Positions 7,255 to 15,405 of a DNA stretch of 34,550 nucleotides are shown here, one piece after another; within the stretch, counting starts at the first letter, position 1, and each line of letters begins with the position of its first letter. Below the pieces are notes generated by a model, which was not told the origin of the DNA, did no database searches, and saw nothing but the letters and a program-made list of their open reading frames with translations. The position numbers and the translations under genes are program-made. The DNA is from Nitrospinota bacterium (GTDB lineage: Bacteria; JADFOP01; DATKYB01): NCBI GenBank assembly GCA_035528715.1, contig DATKYB010000040.1, forward strand, positions 1-34,550, read 5' to 3'.

Positions 7255-8385
7255 TTGGAAGAATATGATGCTATAGTGATAATTGCATCGAGTGAAAAGG
7301 ACTCAAATATCTACTATGCTTCTGGATTTCTCGCTCCTGATCCCTTTATATTCCTTCAACTCCCTGATAAGAGAAAGATTTTGGTAATGAGCGATCTGGA
7401 GATAGAGAGGGCAAAGATACAATCTAAGGCAGATGAGATTTTATCTTCAGCTCACTACATCCAAAAAGCCAGAGAGAAGGGAATAGATTATCCGAGTCTT
7501 TTAGATGAGCTCCATGAGGTCCTTTTGGAGCTTCATTTGAAGCATTTGCTTGTGCCGGAAAATTTTCCCATTGGCTATGGAGATTTCTTAAGAAAAAAGG
7601 GGTATAAAATTAAGTCTAAAAAAGAGCCATTTTTTGAAGAGCGGCTTATCAAGACAGAAAAAGAAATAGAAATAATCGCACAGGTTTTAAAAAATACTGA
7701 AGAGGTCTTTGGATTGGTCGTGGAGGAGATAAAAAAAGCCAGAATTAAAGATAATATTTTATATAGAGGAAAAGAACCTCTTAAATCTGAGGATATAAAA
7801 AGATTAATCAACGAGGAGCTCATGAAGAAACAGTGCGTTGCCCAGCATACCATTGTTGCCTGCGGTGATGATGCCTGCAATCCTCACAATATGGGCAGAG
7901 GTGTGTTAAAGTCGGATGAAGCCATTGTTATCGATATTTTTCCAAGGTCTATTGAAACAGGCTATTTTGCTGATTTTACAAGGACGATTGTTAAAGGAAA
8001 GGCATCAAGGAAACTAAAAAAGCTGTATGATACGGTTTTTAAAGCGCAAGAGAGGGCCTTAAAACTTATAAAAGACGGTGCCTTTACAGATAAGATCAAT
8101 AAAGCTGTCCAGGAGGTCTTTAAAAAAGCGGGGTTTAGGACTGGTGAAATCAATGGAAAGGTTCAGGGTTTTATTCATGGGACAGGTCACGGGGTTGGAC
8201 TTGATATCCACGAGCTACCCAGAATTGGAAGTATTAGGGATAGACTGAAAGAGGGAAATGTGGTTACTGTGGAACCGGGTCTCTATTATTATGGGATTGG
8301 GGGTGTGAGGATCGAAGACCTGGTTGTTGTGAGAAAGGATGGTTGTCAGAATCTAAGTTCTTTTCCTAAGGAGCTCATCATATAG
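7255..8385 (+). CDS. M24 family metallopeptidase (Xaa-Pro aminopeptidase-like)
   Basis: A ~376-residue pita-bread peptidase (aminopeptidase P/prolidase class), which removes N-terminal residues or cleaves X-Pro dipeptides with two metal ions. The metal ligands are visible in order: Asp in VIDIFPR, Asp in YFADFTRT, His in FIHGTGHGVGLDIHE, Glu in TVEPGLYY and Glu in VRIEDLVVV. The N-terminal ~150 residues form the creatinase-type N domain (YYASGFLAPDPF). The frame could start at ATG 7243, but GGAGG is ideally placed for TTG 7255. It lies 86 bases after the M16 peptidase and may be transcribed with it. Exact specificity (aminopeptidase P versus prolidase) cannot be told. Confidence 0.88.
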   Translation: MEEYDAIVIIASSEKDSNIYYASGFLAPDPFIFLQLPDKRKILVMSDLEIERAKIQSKADEILSSAHYIQKAREKGIDYPSLLDELHEVLLELHLKHLLVPENFPIGYGDFLRKKGYKIKSKKEPFFEERLIKTEKEIEIIAQVLKNTEEVFGLVVEEIKKARIKDNILYRGKEPLKSEDIKRLINEELMKKQCVAQHTIVACGDDACNPHNMGRGVLKSDEAIVIDIFPRSIETGYFADFTRTIVKGKASRKLKKLYDTVFKAQERALKLIKDGAFTDKINKAVQEVFKKAGFRTGEINGKVQGFIHGTGHGVGLDIHELPRIGSIRDRLKEGNVVTVEPGLYYYGIGGVRIEDLVVVRKDGCQNLSSFPKELII

Positions 8386-8398
8386 ATGAGATTTCTCT

Positions 8399-8426
8399 TT
8401 GAGTTTTAGCTCCTCGCATTTATTAT
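8399..8426 (+). promoter_or_regulatory. Possible sigma70-type promoter before the diiron protein
   Basis: TTGAGT (8399-8404) and TATTAT (8421-8426) are separated by 16 bases, about 48 bases before the start codon at 8474. The -35 matches four of six consensus bases and the -10 five of six. Plausible but unproven. Confidence 0.35.
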
Positions 8427-8473
8427 TAACAATAGAGACTTTAAATGAAGAAAATTTTAAAGGAGAGCCTTTT

Positions 8474-8983
8474 ATGGAAAAAACCCTTCAAATCATAAAG
8501 ACAGCCATGAAAATGGAAGCTGAAGGAGAAGAGTATTATAAGGCTGCTGCTGAAAAGACCAAAGACCCCAAGGGAAAAGCCTTTTTTCTTGTGCTTGCCA
8601 AGGATGAAAAGGAACATAAAAAGCTATTTAGCGATATCCATCTCTCTTTAAACGAAGAGAAGAAGTGGATGTCCATTAAAACCCCCCTTACAAAAAGGAG
8701 AGTAACACCTTCCTCTATCTTTGATAAAAAAGAAGTAGGAGGGATGAAGGGGGACCCTGATGATATCAAGGCCCTTTTGGTAGCTATTGGGAAGGAGAAG
8801 AAAACCATTGATTTTTATAGAAATGCGATGGATGAGATAGAAGACGAGGATGCCAAGAGATTACTTTTAGAATTGATTGATATAGAAGAGGGGCATCTCA
8901 ATATCCTTAATGGGGAGCTTAATGCTCTCACTGATTCAGGATACTGGTTTGATTTTCCAGAATTTACTGTAGAAGGGATGTAA
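8474..8983 (+). CDS. Rubrerythrin-like ferritin-fold diiron protein
   Basis: A 169-residue four-helix-bundle protein with the two metal-binding repeats of the rubrerythrin/ferritin-like superfamily. The first has Glu residues at 15-20 with E45-x-x-H48 (AKDEKEHKKLF); the second has E108 with E138-x-x-H141 (IDIEEGHLNIL). There is no C-terminal rubredoxin domain, so it is a 'short' rubrerythrin-like protein, possibly working in peroxide or oxygen stress or iron handling with an external electron donor. The start at 8474 is chosen because AGGAG lies 8 bases upstream; a longer frame from 8399 would add non-family residues. The central segment (~60-92) between the two helical pairs is longer than a simple loop. 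Confidence 0.82.
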   Translation: MEKTLQIIKTAMKMEAEGEEYYKAAAEKTKDPKGKAFFLVLAKDEKEHKKLFSDIHLSLNEEKKWMSIKTPLTKRRVTPSSIFDKKEVGGMKGDPDDIKALLVAIGKEKKTIDFYRNAMDEIEDEDAKRLLLELIDIEEGHLNILNGELNALTDSGYWFDFPEFTVEGM

Positions 8984-9107
8984 GAGAAAACATTTAACTT
9001 TCTTTGATTTCATTTCCTTATTTCTTTCCTCATTTTCTAAGTTTTTTATTCAAATCATATATTCATCTGTGTTATTATAATTTTTCTTATAAAAGGGAGA
9101 TATATTC

Positions 9108-9842
9108 ATGTCAAATTTCTTTCTCGCTATTATCTTTGGTTTTGTTGCTGCGCTGGCAAATCTTTTAGGGGGATTGATTGTTTTTAAAAAGGAGTGGAGC
9201 CATCTTTTTTTGAGGTATTTTGTGGCATTAGGTGCAGGGTTTATGTTTGCCGCAGTAATCCTGGAGATGATTCCGGAGAGCATTCGACTGACAAAACTTG
9301 CCCCCATCCTGATATTACTGGGCTACATAGCGGTTAACTTTATGGAGCATGCCATGTCCCATCATATAGATATTGATGACGCAAAACACGACGGAATCAT
9401 GTTTCACTCTTCTGTGGGCACATTTGCCTTTGCAGGACTTCTTTTGCACAGTTTTTTTGATGGGGTGGCTATTGGTTCAAGCTTCATCATCAGCACCTCC
9501 CTTGGAGTCATTATCTTCATGGCCATGGCTCTCCATAAAATACCAGGGGGCTTTACAGTTGCTTCTATACTCATAGCCTCAGGAAAGAGTAAAGGGAGAG
9601 GCTTGGGAGCAGCCGCTGCATTAGGAATCGCGACAATTGTAGGGGTTTTCAGTATTTCGTGGGCTTCTTTTCTGGTAGCATATGGCCTCGCTGTAGCAGC
9701 AGGGGTTACGATCCACGTAGCGGCCTCAGACCTCATCCCTGAAATAAACCAGCACAGGGATTTAAAGACATCATCTATGGTATTTTTAGGTATTTTCTTA
9801 TATTTTATTACCGATCTTTTATTGGAAAAGTTTTTATTATAG
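9108..9842 (+). CDS. ZIP family divalent metal transporter
   Basis: A 244-residue, very hydrophobic inner-membrane protein with about eight membrane helices. The binuclear metal site of ZIP carriers is recognisable: HSFFDGVAIG in TM4 (His114, Asp118) and HKIPGG in TM5 (His143). The usual Glu before or after the Pro is absent, so metal choice may differ from ZupT. A His/Asp-rich cytosolic loop (residues ~81-100, HAMSHHIDIDD and further His) lies between TM3 and TM4, as in many ZIP proteins. It probably imports zinc, iron or manganese. Start supported by AAAGGGAG. It stands alone between two intergenic gaps (124 and 137 bases), next to the diiron protein, which would need iron. Confidence 0.9.
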   Translation: MSNFFLAIIFGFVAALANLLGGLIVFKKEWSHLFLRYFVALGAGFMFAAVILEMIPESIRLTKLAPILILLGYIAVNFMEHAMSHHIDIDDAKHDGIMFHSSVGTFAFAGLLLHSFFDGVAIGSSFIISTSLGVIIFMAMALHKIPGGFTVASILIASGKSKGRGLGAAAALGIATIVGVFSISWASFLVAYGLAVAAGVTIHVAASDLIPEINQHRDLKTSSMVFLGIFLYFITDLLLEKFLL

Positions 9843-9869
9843 ATGATTCAATAGAAATAATTTTTCACC

Positions 9870-9897
9870 TTGACATCTTGTAATATTTATCTATTAT
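9870..9897 (+). promoter_or_regulatory. Strong sigma70-type promoter for the ADH-trxB pair
   Basis: Perfect -35 TTGACA (9870-9875), 16-base spacer, and -10 TATTAT (9892-9897, five of six consensus bases). It is oriented toward the gene at 9980, leaving a ~75-base untranslated leader. This is the clearest promoter in the window. Confidence 0.6.
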
Positions 9898-9979
9898 TTA
9901 ACAATGATATAACAGAAAATCCTTATATTTCAAATTGTTAAATTCCTTTCATTTTACTAAATTTTTAGAGGGCTGAGTC

Positions 9980-11008
9980 ATGAAGGCCATTATCTTTTAT
10001 GAGCATGGCGACATTGATAAGCTCAAATATGAAGATGTGGATACCCCAAGTATATCTCCAAACGAGGTCCTTGTCAGGGTAAAGGCATGTGGTCTTAACC
10101 ATCTGGATTTACTGATTAGAAGCGGTAATCTGGGATTAGAGATACCTCTTCCCCATATAACCGGTTCAGAGATCGCTGGAGAGGTCGCTCGGGTAGGCTC
10201 GGATGTTAAGAATATTAAAGAGGGGGACAGGGTCGTAGTTGATCCGTGGTTTAGGTGCGGGGAGTGTATCAACTGTTTTTCAGGAAGAGACCATTTATGC
10301 TCCTCGAGTGATATTATCGGGCTCTTTAGCAATGGAGGTTTTGCAGAGTATGTCAGGGTTTCTTCGAGGAACATTATCCCCTTACCAGAGGGCTTGGACT
10401 ATAATGATGGTGCTGCCATTACTCTGGCTACCCTTACAGCCTGGCATATGCTTATTAAAAGGGCAAAAGTGAGATTGGGAGAAACCGTTCTTGTTTTGGG
10501 AGCAGGGAGTGGTGTGGGAAGTGCGGCTATCCAGATTGCAAAGCTTTGCGGTGCAAATGTGATTGCTGCGGCTGGGTCTGAAGAGAAATTAGAAAAGGCC
10601 AAGGAGCTCGGTGCAGCAGAAACGATTAATTATAAAGAGAAAGATTTTTTAAAAGAGGTGATGAGGCTGACCTCAAACAGAGGTGTTGATCTGGTCTTTG
10701 AACATATTGGTTCAGATACATGGGAGGGGAGCATGGGGTGTCTAAAAAGAAGAGGAAGGATTGTTACATGCGGAGCCCACAGCGGTGCAACAGTAAATCT
10801 CAACCTCTTTCATCTCTTTTTAAACGAGAATACGGTCTTGGGCTCCTATGGAGGAACAAGATCTGAGCTCTTAAGTATCTTGGAGATGGTTAAGAGGGGT
10901 GCTCTTAGGCCTGTAATTTATAAGACGTTCCCTCTTAAAGAAACAAAAAAAGCCCAAAAGATCATGGAGGAGAGAAAGCAGTTTGGTAAAATCATCATTA
11001 ATCCATAG
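9980..11008 (+). CDS. Zinc-binding alcohol dehydrogenase / quinone-oxidoreductase family protein
   Basis: A 342-residue medium-chain dehydrogenase/reductase. The N-terminal GroES-like domain carries a full structural-zinc lobe (Cys93, Cys96, Cys99, Cys107 in CGECINC and onward), and the Rossmann fold starts with LVLGAGSGVGSAA near residue 167. Of the catalytic zinc ligands, Cys37 is present (ACGLNHLDL), but the usual His of the 'GHE' motif is Ser63 (TGSEIAG). The catalytic zinc is therefore probably missing and the protein more likely acts as an NAD(P)H-dependent quinone/enone reductase-like enzyme that kept its structural zinc. The substrate is unknown. trxB starts 9 bases after the stop, so the two redox genes are an operon under the promoter at 9870. 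Confidence 0.87.
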   Translation: MKAIIFYEHGDIDKLKYEDVDTPSISPNEVLVRVKACGLNHLDLLIRSGNLGLEIPLPHITGSEIAGEVARVGSDVKNIKEGDRVVVDPWFRCGECINCFSGRDHLCSSSDIIGLFSNGGFAEYVRVSSRNIIPLPEGLDYNDGAAITLATLTAWHMLIKRAKVRLGETVLVLGAGSGVGSAAIQIAKLCGANVIAAAGSEEKLEKAKELGAAETINYKEKDFLKEVMRLTSNRGVDLVFEHIGSDTWEGSMGCLKRRGRIVTCGAHSGATVNLNLFHLFLNENTVLGSYGGTRSELLSILEMVKRGALRPVIYKTFPLKETKKAQKIMEERKQFGKIIINP

Positions 11009-11017
11009 AAAGAAGGT

Positions 11018-11953
11018 ATGATGAAAAACATTATTATCATAGGTTCAGGCCCAGCCGGTCTTACAGCAGCCCTTTATACCTCCAGAGCAATGCTTGAGCC
11101 ACTGGTTATAAGCGGCCTTGAGCCAGGAGGACAGCTTACAACGACAACTCAGGTTGATAACTATCCCGGCTTTCCAGAAGGAGTCTTAGGCCCTGATCTC
11201 ATGGAAAATATGAGAAAGCAGGCAGAGCGTTTTGGGACAGAATTTGTAAATGGTGCAGCCACAAAGGTCGATTTATCATCCATGCCATTTAAGTTATGGG
11301 TAGAAGATAAGCTTTTTGAAAGCAAATGCTTCATTATTGCCTCAGGCGCCTCTTCAAGGCTTCTTGGTCTTGAGTCAGAAAAGAGATTAATGGGGAAAGG
11401 TGTCTCGACATGTGCCACGTGTGATGGTTTTTTCTTTAAAGGTAAGGAGCTGGTTGTTGTAGGAGGAGGGGATTCTGCAATGGAGGAATCTCTCTTTCTG
11501 ACAAAATTTGCAACCAAGGTTAATGTTGCGCACAGAAGGAACGAACTCAGGGCCTCTAAGATAATGCAGCAAAAGGCTTTTGACAATGAAAAGATTGACT
11601 TTATATGGTCCAGTGTGGTGGAGGATATCTTAGGGACGGATGAAGGGGCTGTTAGGGGAGTGAAAATAAAAAATGTTGATACAGGAGAGATTTTCGAAAA
11701 GGAGTGTGAGGGGGTATTCATTGCCATAGGCCATATTCCAAATACCCAGTTATTCAAAGGTCAGCTGGAGATGGATGAGAAGGGTTATATTTTTACAAAG
11801 AATGGCACAAAGACCAGTGTTCCCGGTGTATTTGTAGCTGGAGATGTTCAGGACCCTAAATACAGGCAGGCAGTGACTGCTGCTGGATCTGGTTGTATGG
11901 CTGCTATGGATGCAGAGAAGCATCTTGAAGAATTGCATGCAACCAAAAGCTAG
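11018..11953 (+). CDS. trxB: Thioredoxin reductase
   Basis: A 311-residue FAD enzyme that passes electrons from NADPH to thioredoxin in the cytosol. The FAD-binding GSGPAG is at residues 9-14, GGQLTTT at 37-43, and the redox-active pair Cys132/Cys135 lies in CATCDG. The NADPH-binding GGGDSAMEE follows near residue 152 and the C-terminal FAD motif GVFVAGDV near 275. Length and motif order are those of low-molecular-weight bacterial TrxB. Two adjacent ATG codons (11018, 11021) are possible starts; AGAAGG lies just upstream. It is translated 9 bases after the ADH-like gene. No thioredoxin gene is in the window; the DCC protein at 3642 is the only other thiol-redox gene seen. Confidence 0.95.
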   Translation: MMKNIIIIGSGPAGLTAALYTSRAMLEPLVISGLEPGGQLTTTTQVDNYPGFPEGVLGPDLMENMRKQAERFGTEFVNGAATKVDLSSMPFKLWVEDKLFESKCFIIASGASSRLLGLESEKRLMGKGVSTCATCDGFFFKGKELVVVGGGDSAMEESLFLTKFATKVNVAHRRNELRASKIMQQKAFDNEKIDFIWSSVVEDILGTDEGAVRGVKIKNVDTGEIFEKECEGVFIAIGHIPNTQLFKGQLEMDEKGYIFTKNGTKTSVPGVFVAGDVQDPKYRQAVTAAGSGCMAAMDAEKHLEELHATKS

Positions 11954-12014
11954 AATATCTTTGGCCTTAAAATTCAAGGAACTCCTTTAATTTTTTAGAA
12001 AAGGGAAATCGATT

Positions 12015-12191
12015 ATGGAAAAAAAGAAGGTTATTTGTTGTGTTTGTGGAGAATTGAAGGAGCTAAAGGGTATCATGTGCGAAACATGTGCTGATAGGAT
12101 AAGGGAAGATGCAAGGGGGGGGAAGCGCAAAGAAAAGAAGGATGCAAAAAAAGAGATAAGGAGAGAGGGGATTCCTCCCAAGGATGATTAG
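12015..12191 (+). CDS. Small zinc-ribbon protein (58 aa)
   Basis: A 58-residue frame beginning MEKKKVICCVCGEL. It has two Cys pairs, C8-x-x-C11 and C22-x-x-C25, spaced like a small treble-clef or zinc-ribbon knuckle, and a strongly basic tail (GKRKEKKDAKKEIRRE) ending in IPPKDD. GGGA is a weak Shine-Dalgarno upstream. It lies 61 bases after trxB and 30 bases before nuoA, and could be the first gene of the complex I transcript. I do not recognise the family. The basic tail suggests nucleic-acid binding; this is inference. It is real rather than chance because of the Cys spacing, the fit into the gap, and the same strand as its neighbours. Confidence 0.6.
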   Translation: MEKKKVICCVCGELKELKGIMCETCADRIREDARGGKRKEKKDAKKEIRREGIPPKDD

Positions 12192-12221
12192 TCCTTTAAA
12201 TTCTAAGCCATTTACTCTTTC

Positions 12222-12578
12222 ATGTTATTAAAGTTCGCCATCATATTATTGATGTTTCTCATTGTAGGGGCAATCGTTGGAACAATAATCTTGCTCGCCT
12301 CTATTTTGGGTCCAAAAAGAATGACTCCTACCAAGGCAAAACCCTTTGAGTGCGGTCACGAACCCATTGTCCAGCCTGAGGGGAGATTCTCCATTAAGTT
12401 CTTCATTATTGCCCTCCTTTTTGTCATCTTTGATATAGAGATATTCTATCTTTATCCATGGGCTGTTATCTTTAAAGAGCTAGGCTTTATAGGTTTTGTT
12501 GAGATGTTCATCTTTCTCTTTGTCTTGATCGCAGGATTTGTCTATTTATGGAAAAGAGGGGCTTTAGAATGGGAGTAG
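12222..12578 (+). CDS. nuoA: NADH-quinone oxidoreductase subunit A
   Basis: A 118-residue membrane subunit of complex I with three membrane helices. The family loop KPFECGHEP (the conserved Cys loop at the quinone entrance) lies at residues 40-48, followed by FSIKFFIIALLFVIFDIE with the conserved acidic pair in TM2 and YLWKRGALEW at the end. No clear Shine-Dalgarno precedes ATG 12222, which is unusual in this window and may mean coupling to the zinc-ribbon gene upstream. The next gene, nuoB, starts inside its 3' end (10-base overlap), giving tight translational coupling. Confidence 0.93.
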   Translation: MLLKFAIILLMFLIVGAIVGTIILLASILGPKRMTPTKAKPFECGHEPIVQPEGRFSIKFFIIALLFVIFDIEIFYLYPWAVIFKELGFIGFVEMFIFLFVLIAGFVYLWKRGALEWE

Positions 12579-13042
12579 AGAAGACTTTGGATAAAAACAT
12601 CATCTTATCGAAGCTTGATAGGGTGCTAGGTTGGGCAAGGAAATATTCTATCTTTCAGTATCCCTTTGTTACGGCATGCTGTGGCATGGAATATATGTCT
12701 GTTGCTTGCTCGCACTTTGATATCGATAGATTTGGAGCAGGTTTTCCTCGATTTTCCCCAAGACAGGCCGACCTTTTAATGGTTGTTGGTACGATAAGTC
12801 ACAAGATAGCTCCTATTCTAAGAACCGTCTATGAACAGATGTGTGAGCCAAAATGGGTGATTGCTTTTGGGGTTTGCACATGTACCGGTGGATTCTATAA
12901 CAATTATGCTACGGTTCAGGGAATCGATACGATTATTCCTGTAGATGTCTATATCCCAGGTTGTCCCCCAAGGCCAGAGACAGTATTGGATGGACTCATA
13001 AAGCTTCAGGAAAAGATTCAGAATCAAAAACAGGAGATTTAA
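12569..13042 (+). CDS. nuoB: NADH-quinone oxidoreductase subunit B
   Basis: A 157-residue peripheral subunit that holds cluster N2, the last iron-sulfur cluster before quinone. All four ligands are present: the adjacent pair Cys37-Cys38 (TACCGMEYM), Cys103 (GVCTCTGG) and Cys132 (IPGCPPRPE). PVDVYIPGCPP is the NuoB hallmark. The start at 12569 is chosen because AGAGGGG lies 7 bases upstream; an in-frame ATG at 12548 would add seven residues with no ribosome site. It overlaps nuoA by 10 bases, and nuoC follows after 2 bases. Confidence 0.95.
   Translation: MGVEKTLDKNIILSKLDRVLGWARKYSIFQYPFVTACCGMEYMSVACSHFDIDRFGAGFPRFSPRQADLLMVVGTISHKIAPILRTVYEQMCEPKWVIAFGVCTCTGGFYNNYATVQGIDTIIPVDVYIPGCPPRPETVLDGLIKLQEKIQNQKQEI
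13032..13036 (+). promoter_or_regulatory. Shine-Dalgarno that places the nuoC TTG start
   Basis: AGGAG inside the end of nuoB lies 8 bases before TTG 13045. No ATG or GTG start gives a NuoC of normal length, so this site fixes the start. Confidence 0.6.
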
Positions 13043-13044
13043 GA

Positions 13045-13551
13045 TTGAAAGAAGAGGGTTCTGTCTTTGAAAAAATAAAAGAGAAATTTCCTGAAGGTTT
13101 TATCAGCCGACACTCTTTTCGTGGTGATGATACGTTAATCATTCATAGAGAATATCTCTACAGAATCGCTGAATTTTTAAAAGAGAGTGAAGAGTTTCGA
13201 TTTAATATCTTAATGGATCTAACAGCTGTTGATTATCTTGGGAGGGGTTATCGATTTGAAGTTGTCTATCATCTCTATTCCATGGATTTTAATAAAAGGG
13301 TTAGGTTAAAGGTTCCTCTCCTGGAGAGAGAAGCGGTTGTTGATTCCCTTGTACCCCTTTGGTCGTGCGCTAATTGGTATGAAAGAGAGGTCTGGGATAT
13401 GTTCGGGATCAGATTTAATGGACACCCTAATCTAAAAAGAATCCTCCTTTATGAAGAGTTTAAGGGTCATCCTCTAAGAAAGGATTACCCCATTGATAAG
13501 AGACAGCCCCTCATTGGTCCAGGGAGTAAGGAAGATATAAACAGAAAATGA
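13045..13551 (+). CDS. nuoC: NADH-quinone oxidoreductase subunit C (30 kDa type)
   Basis: A 168-residue hydrophilic subunit of the complex I connecting arm. The conserved core is DLTAVDYLG, then RFEVVYHLYS, then WYEREVWDMFGIRFNGHP and HPLRKDYP, the standard NuoC signature (complex1_30kDa). It is a separate NuoC, not fused to NuoD as in E. coli. Translation most likely begins at TTG 13045, two bases after the nuoB stop; the frame is open further back into nuoB, but that extension lies over coding sequence of NuoB. nuoD follows after 10 bases. Confidence 0.93.
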   Translation: MKEEGSVFEKIKEKFPEGFISRHSFRGDDTLIIHREYLYRIAEFLKESEEFRFNILMDLTAVDYLGRGYRFEVVYHLYSMDFNKRVRLKVPLLEREAVVDSLVPLWSCANWYEREVWDMFGIRFNGHPNLKRILLYEEFKGHPLRKDYPIDKRQPLIGPGSKEDINRK

Positions 13552-13561
13552 TGAAAAGATT

Positions 13562-14902
13562 ATGGAAACAACAACTAAAGAATTAAAAACCAAGCATATG
13601 TTTCTCAATATGGGCCCGGCCCATCCAGCCATGCATGGGATTATAAAGATAGTATTGGAGCTGGACGGCGAGACAGTAATCAATGCTGATATAGATATCG
13701 GGTATTTACACAGGTGTTTTGAGAAGCACTGTGAAAATGGAAACTATATGCAGGCTATCCCTTATACGGATAGGTTGAATTATGTTTCACCCCTTATCAA
13801 TAATGTGGGATATGTCATGGCAGTTGAGAAACTCTTTGGAATTGAGGTTCCAAAGAGATGTCAATATATCAGAGTTATCATGAGTGAGATATCGAGAATT
13901 ACAGATCACCTGACCTGTATCGGAGCTTCTGCCATGGAACTGGGTGCCATGACAGTATTTCTCTATATGATGAAAGCCAGAGAATATCTTTATGATTTAA
14001 TAGAGGATGTAAGCGGTGCAAGGATAACCACCTCCTATACCCGAATTGGCGGAGTAAAGGCTGATTTGCCGGATGACTTTAAAGAAAAATGCAGAGAGGC
14101 CCTTAAGGAGTTGAGAAGCGTTTTGGAAGAGGTCCACAGGCTCTTAACCAAAAACAGAATTTTCGTTGACAGGATGAGAGGGATTGGAAAGATATCCCAG
14201 GAATTTGCCCAATCGTATGGGATAACCGGTCCGTTTCTTCGCTCAACAGGCATAGGTTATGATGTCAGGAAGGCAAATCCTTACCTTATTTATGACAGCG
14301 TAGAGTTTAAGATACCAACTGGGATAGAAGGGGATAATATGGATAGATATCTTGTAAGGATGGAAGAGATGGAACAGAGCTCTCGGATCATAGAACAGGC
14401 CTTACGGGATATTCCTGAAGGTTCTGTAAGAGTTGATCTTCTGGATAGAATTATTGAGTCTTCAGAGATGATTGATTTAGCGAAGATGGGCAAGACAAAA
14501 GAGCTAATTCTGACACATTCTAAAGTGGCACCTACCTTGGAAGGTTCTGAAATACAAAGTCATTTCAGGGTAAATGTGGATAAAAGGACCATCGTTATCC
14601 CATCAAAACAGGATACCTATAGCAATATTGAAGGTCTCATGAATCATTTTATGTTAATCATGTACAAGGATGGAATGCAACCACCAGAAGGAGAGGTCTA
14701 CTTTCCTGTTGAGGGGGCAAATGGGGAGCTGGGTTTTTATATCGTCAGTAACGGAACCGACAGGCCGCACCGTGTAAGAGTCAGACCGCCCTGCTTTCCC
14801 ATTATGGCGGCCTTTCACGAAATCATTCAAGGAGATATGGTTGCAGATATTATACCAACCTTTGGATCTGTGAATATGGTAGGGGGAGAATTAGACAGAT
14901 GA
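13562..14902 (+). CDS. nuoD: NADH-quinone oxidoreductase subunit D (49 kDa type)
   Basis: A 446-residue subunit that forms the quinone pocket with NuoB and NuoH. NMGPAHPAMHG opens the protein; His25 and Tyr74 (YTDRLNYVS) match the quinone-head His/Tyr pair of the family. The C-terminal GSVNMVGGELDR corresponds to the normal 'D-x-V-x-G-E-V-D-R' end. It is longer than usual (about 400-420): an extra segment at roughly residues 291-340, Lys/Glu-rich with helix then strand character, precedes the conserved EGLMNHFMLIM block. The last four bases overlap the nuoE start (ATGA), so the two are translationally coupled. Confidence 0.94.
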   Translation: METTTKELKTKHMFLNMGPAHPAMHGIIKIVLELDGETVINADIDIGYLHRCFEKHCENGNYMQAIPYTDRLNYVSPLINNVGYVMAVEKLFGIEVPKRCQYIRVIMSEISRITDHLTCIGASAMELGAMTVFLYMMKAREYLYDLIEDVSGARITTSYTRIGGVKADLPDDFKEKCREALKELRSVLEEVHRLLTKNRIFVDRMRGIGKISQEFAQSYGITGPFLRSTGIGYDVRKANPYLIYDSVEFKIPTGIEGDNMDRYLVRMEEMEQSSRIIEQALRDIPEGSVRVDLLDRIIESSEMIDLAKMGKTKELILTHSKVAPTLEGSEIQSHFRVNVDKRTIVIPSKQDTYSNIEGLMNHFMLIMYKDGMQPPEGEVYFPVEGANGELGFYIVSNGTDRPHRVRVRPPCFPIMAAFHEIIQGDMVADIIPTFGSVNMVGGELDR

Positions 14903-15384
14903 AAAAGGAGATAAGGTTTTCTGAAGAGGCTCAAAGAAAATTGAAAGAGATACTCTCCATCCATGCCAAAATCAGAAAAGAGTCAAGCATTCTGCCCGTT
15001 TTATCGTTAGCTCAAGAGGAATTTGGATATATCTCTCAGGAAGTAGAGGAGTATGTAGCAGATTTATTAGATATTCCAGTGGTTAAAATTCATGAAGTTG
15101 TTACCTTTTATACCCTCTATAACAAAGAGGAGGTAGGAAAATATTTTTTACAGGTTTGCAGAAACCTCCCCTGCACTCTTTCTGGCTGTGGTGAAATTAT
15201 TGATTATCTTTGTGAAAAACTGGGGATTAGAGTTGGTGAGACAACCCCAGATAAAAAATTTACGCTTGTCACCGTAGAGTGTTTAGGGGCCTGTGATACA
15301 GGGCCTAACATGATGATCAATGATGTCTATTACAGAAGATTGAGTAAAGAGAGGATAGACGAGATCCTTGATGAATTGGAGTAA
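14899..15384 (+). CDS. nuoE: NADH-quinone oxidoreductase subunit E (24 kDa type)
   Basis: A 161-residue thioredoxin-fold subunit of the NADH-oxidising module, binding the [2Fe-2S] cluster N1a. The four ligands are Cys87 and Cys92 (QVCRNLPC) and Cys128 and Cys132 (VECLGACDTGP), with the family spacing. Its presence with NuoF and NuoG shows that this complex I oxidises NADH, unlike ferredoxin- or F420-linked versions that lack the EFG module. The ATGA overlap with nuoD gives coupled translation. nuoF follows after 21 bases. Confidence 0.95.
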   Translation: MKKEIRFSEEAQRKLKEILSIHAKIRKESSILPVLSLAQEEFGYISQEVEEYVADLLDIPVVKIHEVVTFYTLYNKEEVGKYFLQVCRNLPCTLSGCGEIIDYLCEKLGIRVGETTPDKKFTLVTVECLGACDTGPNMMINDVYYRRLSKERIDEILDELE

Positions 15385-15405
15385 TTTTTAAGAAAAGATA
15401 TATCA

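Noticed and set aside
8374-8390. 6-bp hairpin CTCATC/GATGAG at the end of the M24 gene
   Set aside because: Short stem and no T-run directly after; not enough for a terminator call.
11161-11757. 198-codon minus-strand frame opposite trxB
   Set aside because: Lies fully inside a certain gene; composition is the antisense of TrxB codons and shows no family motif.
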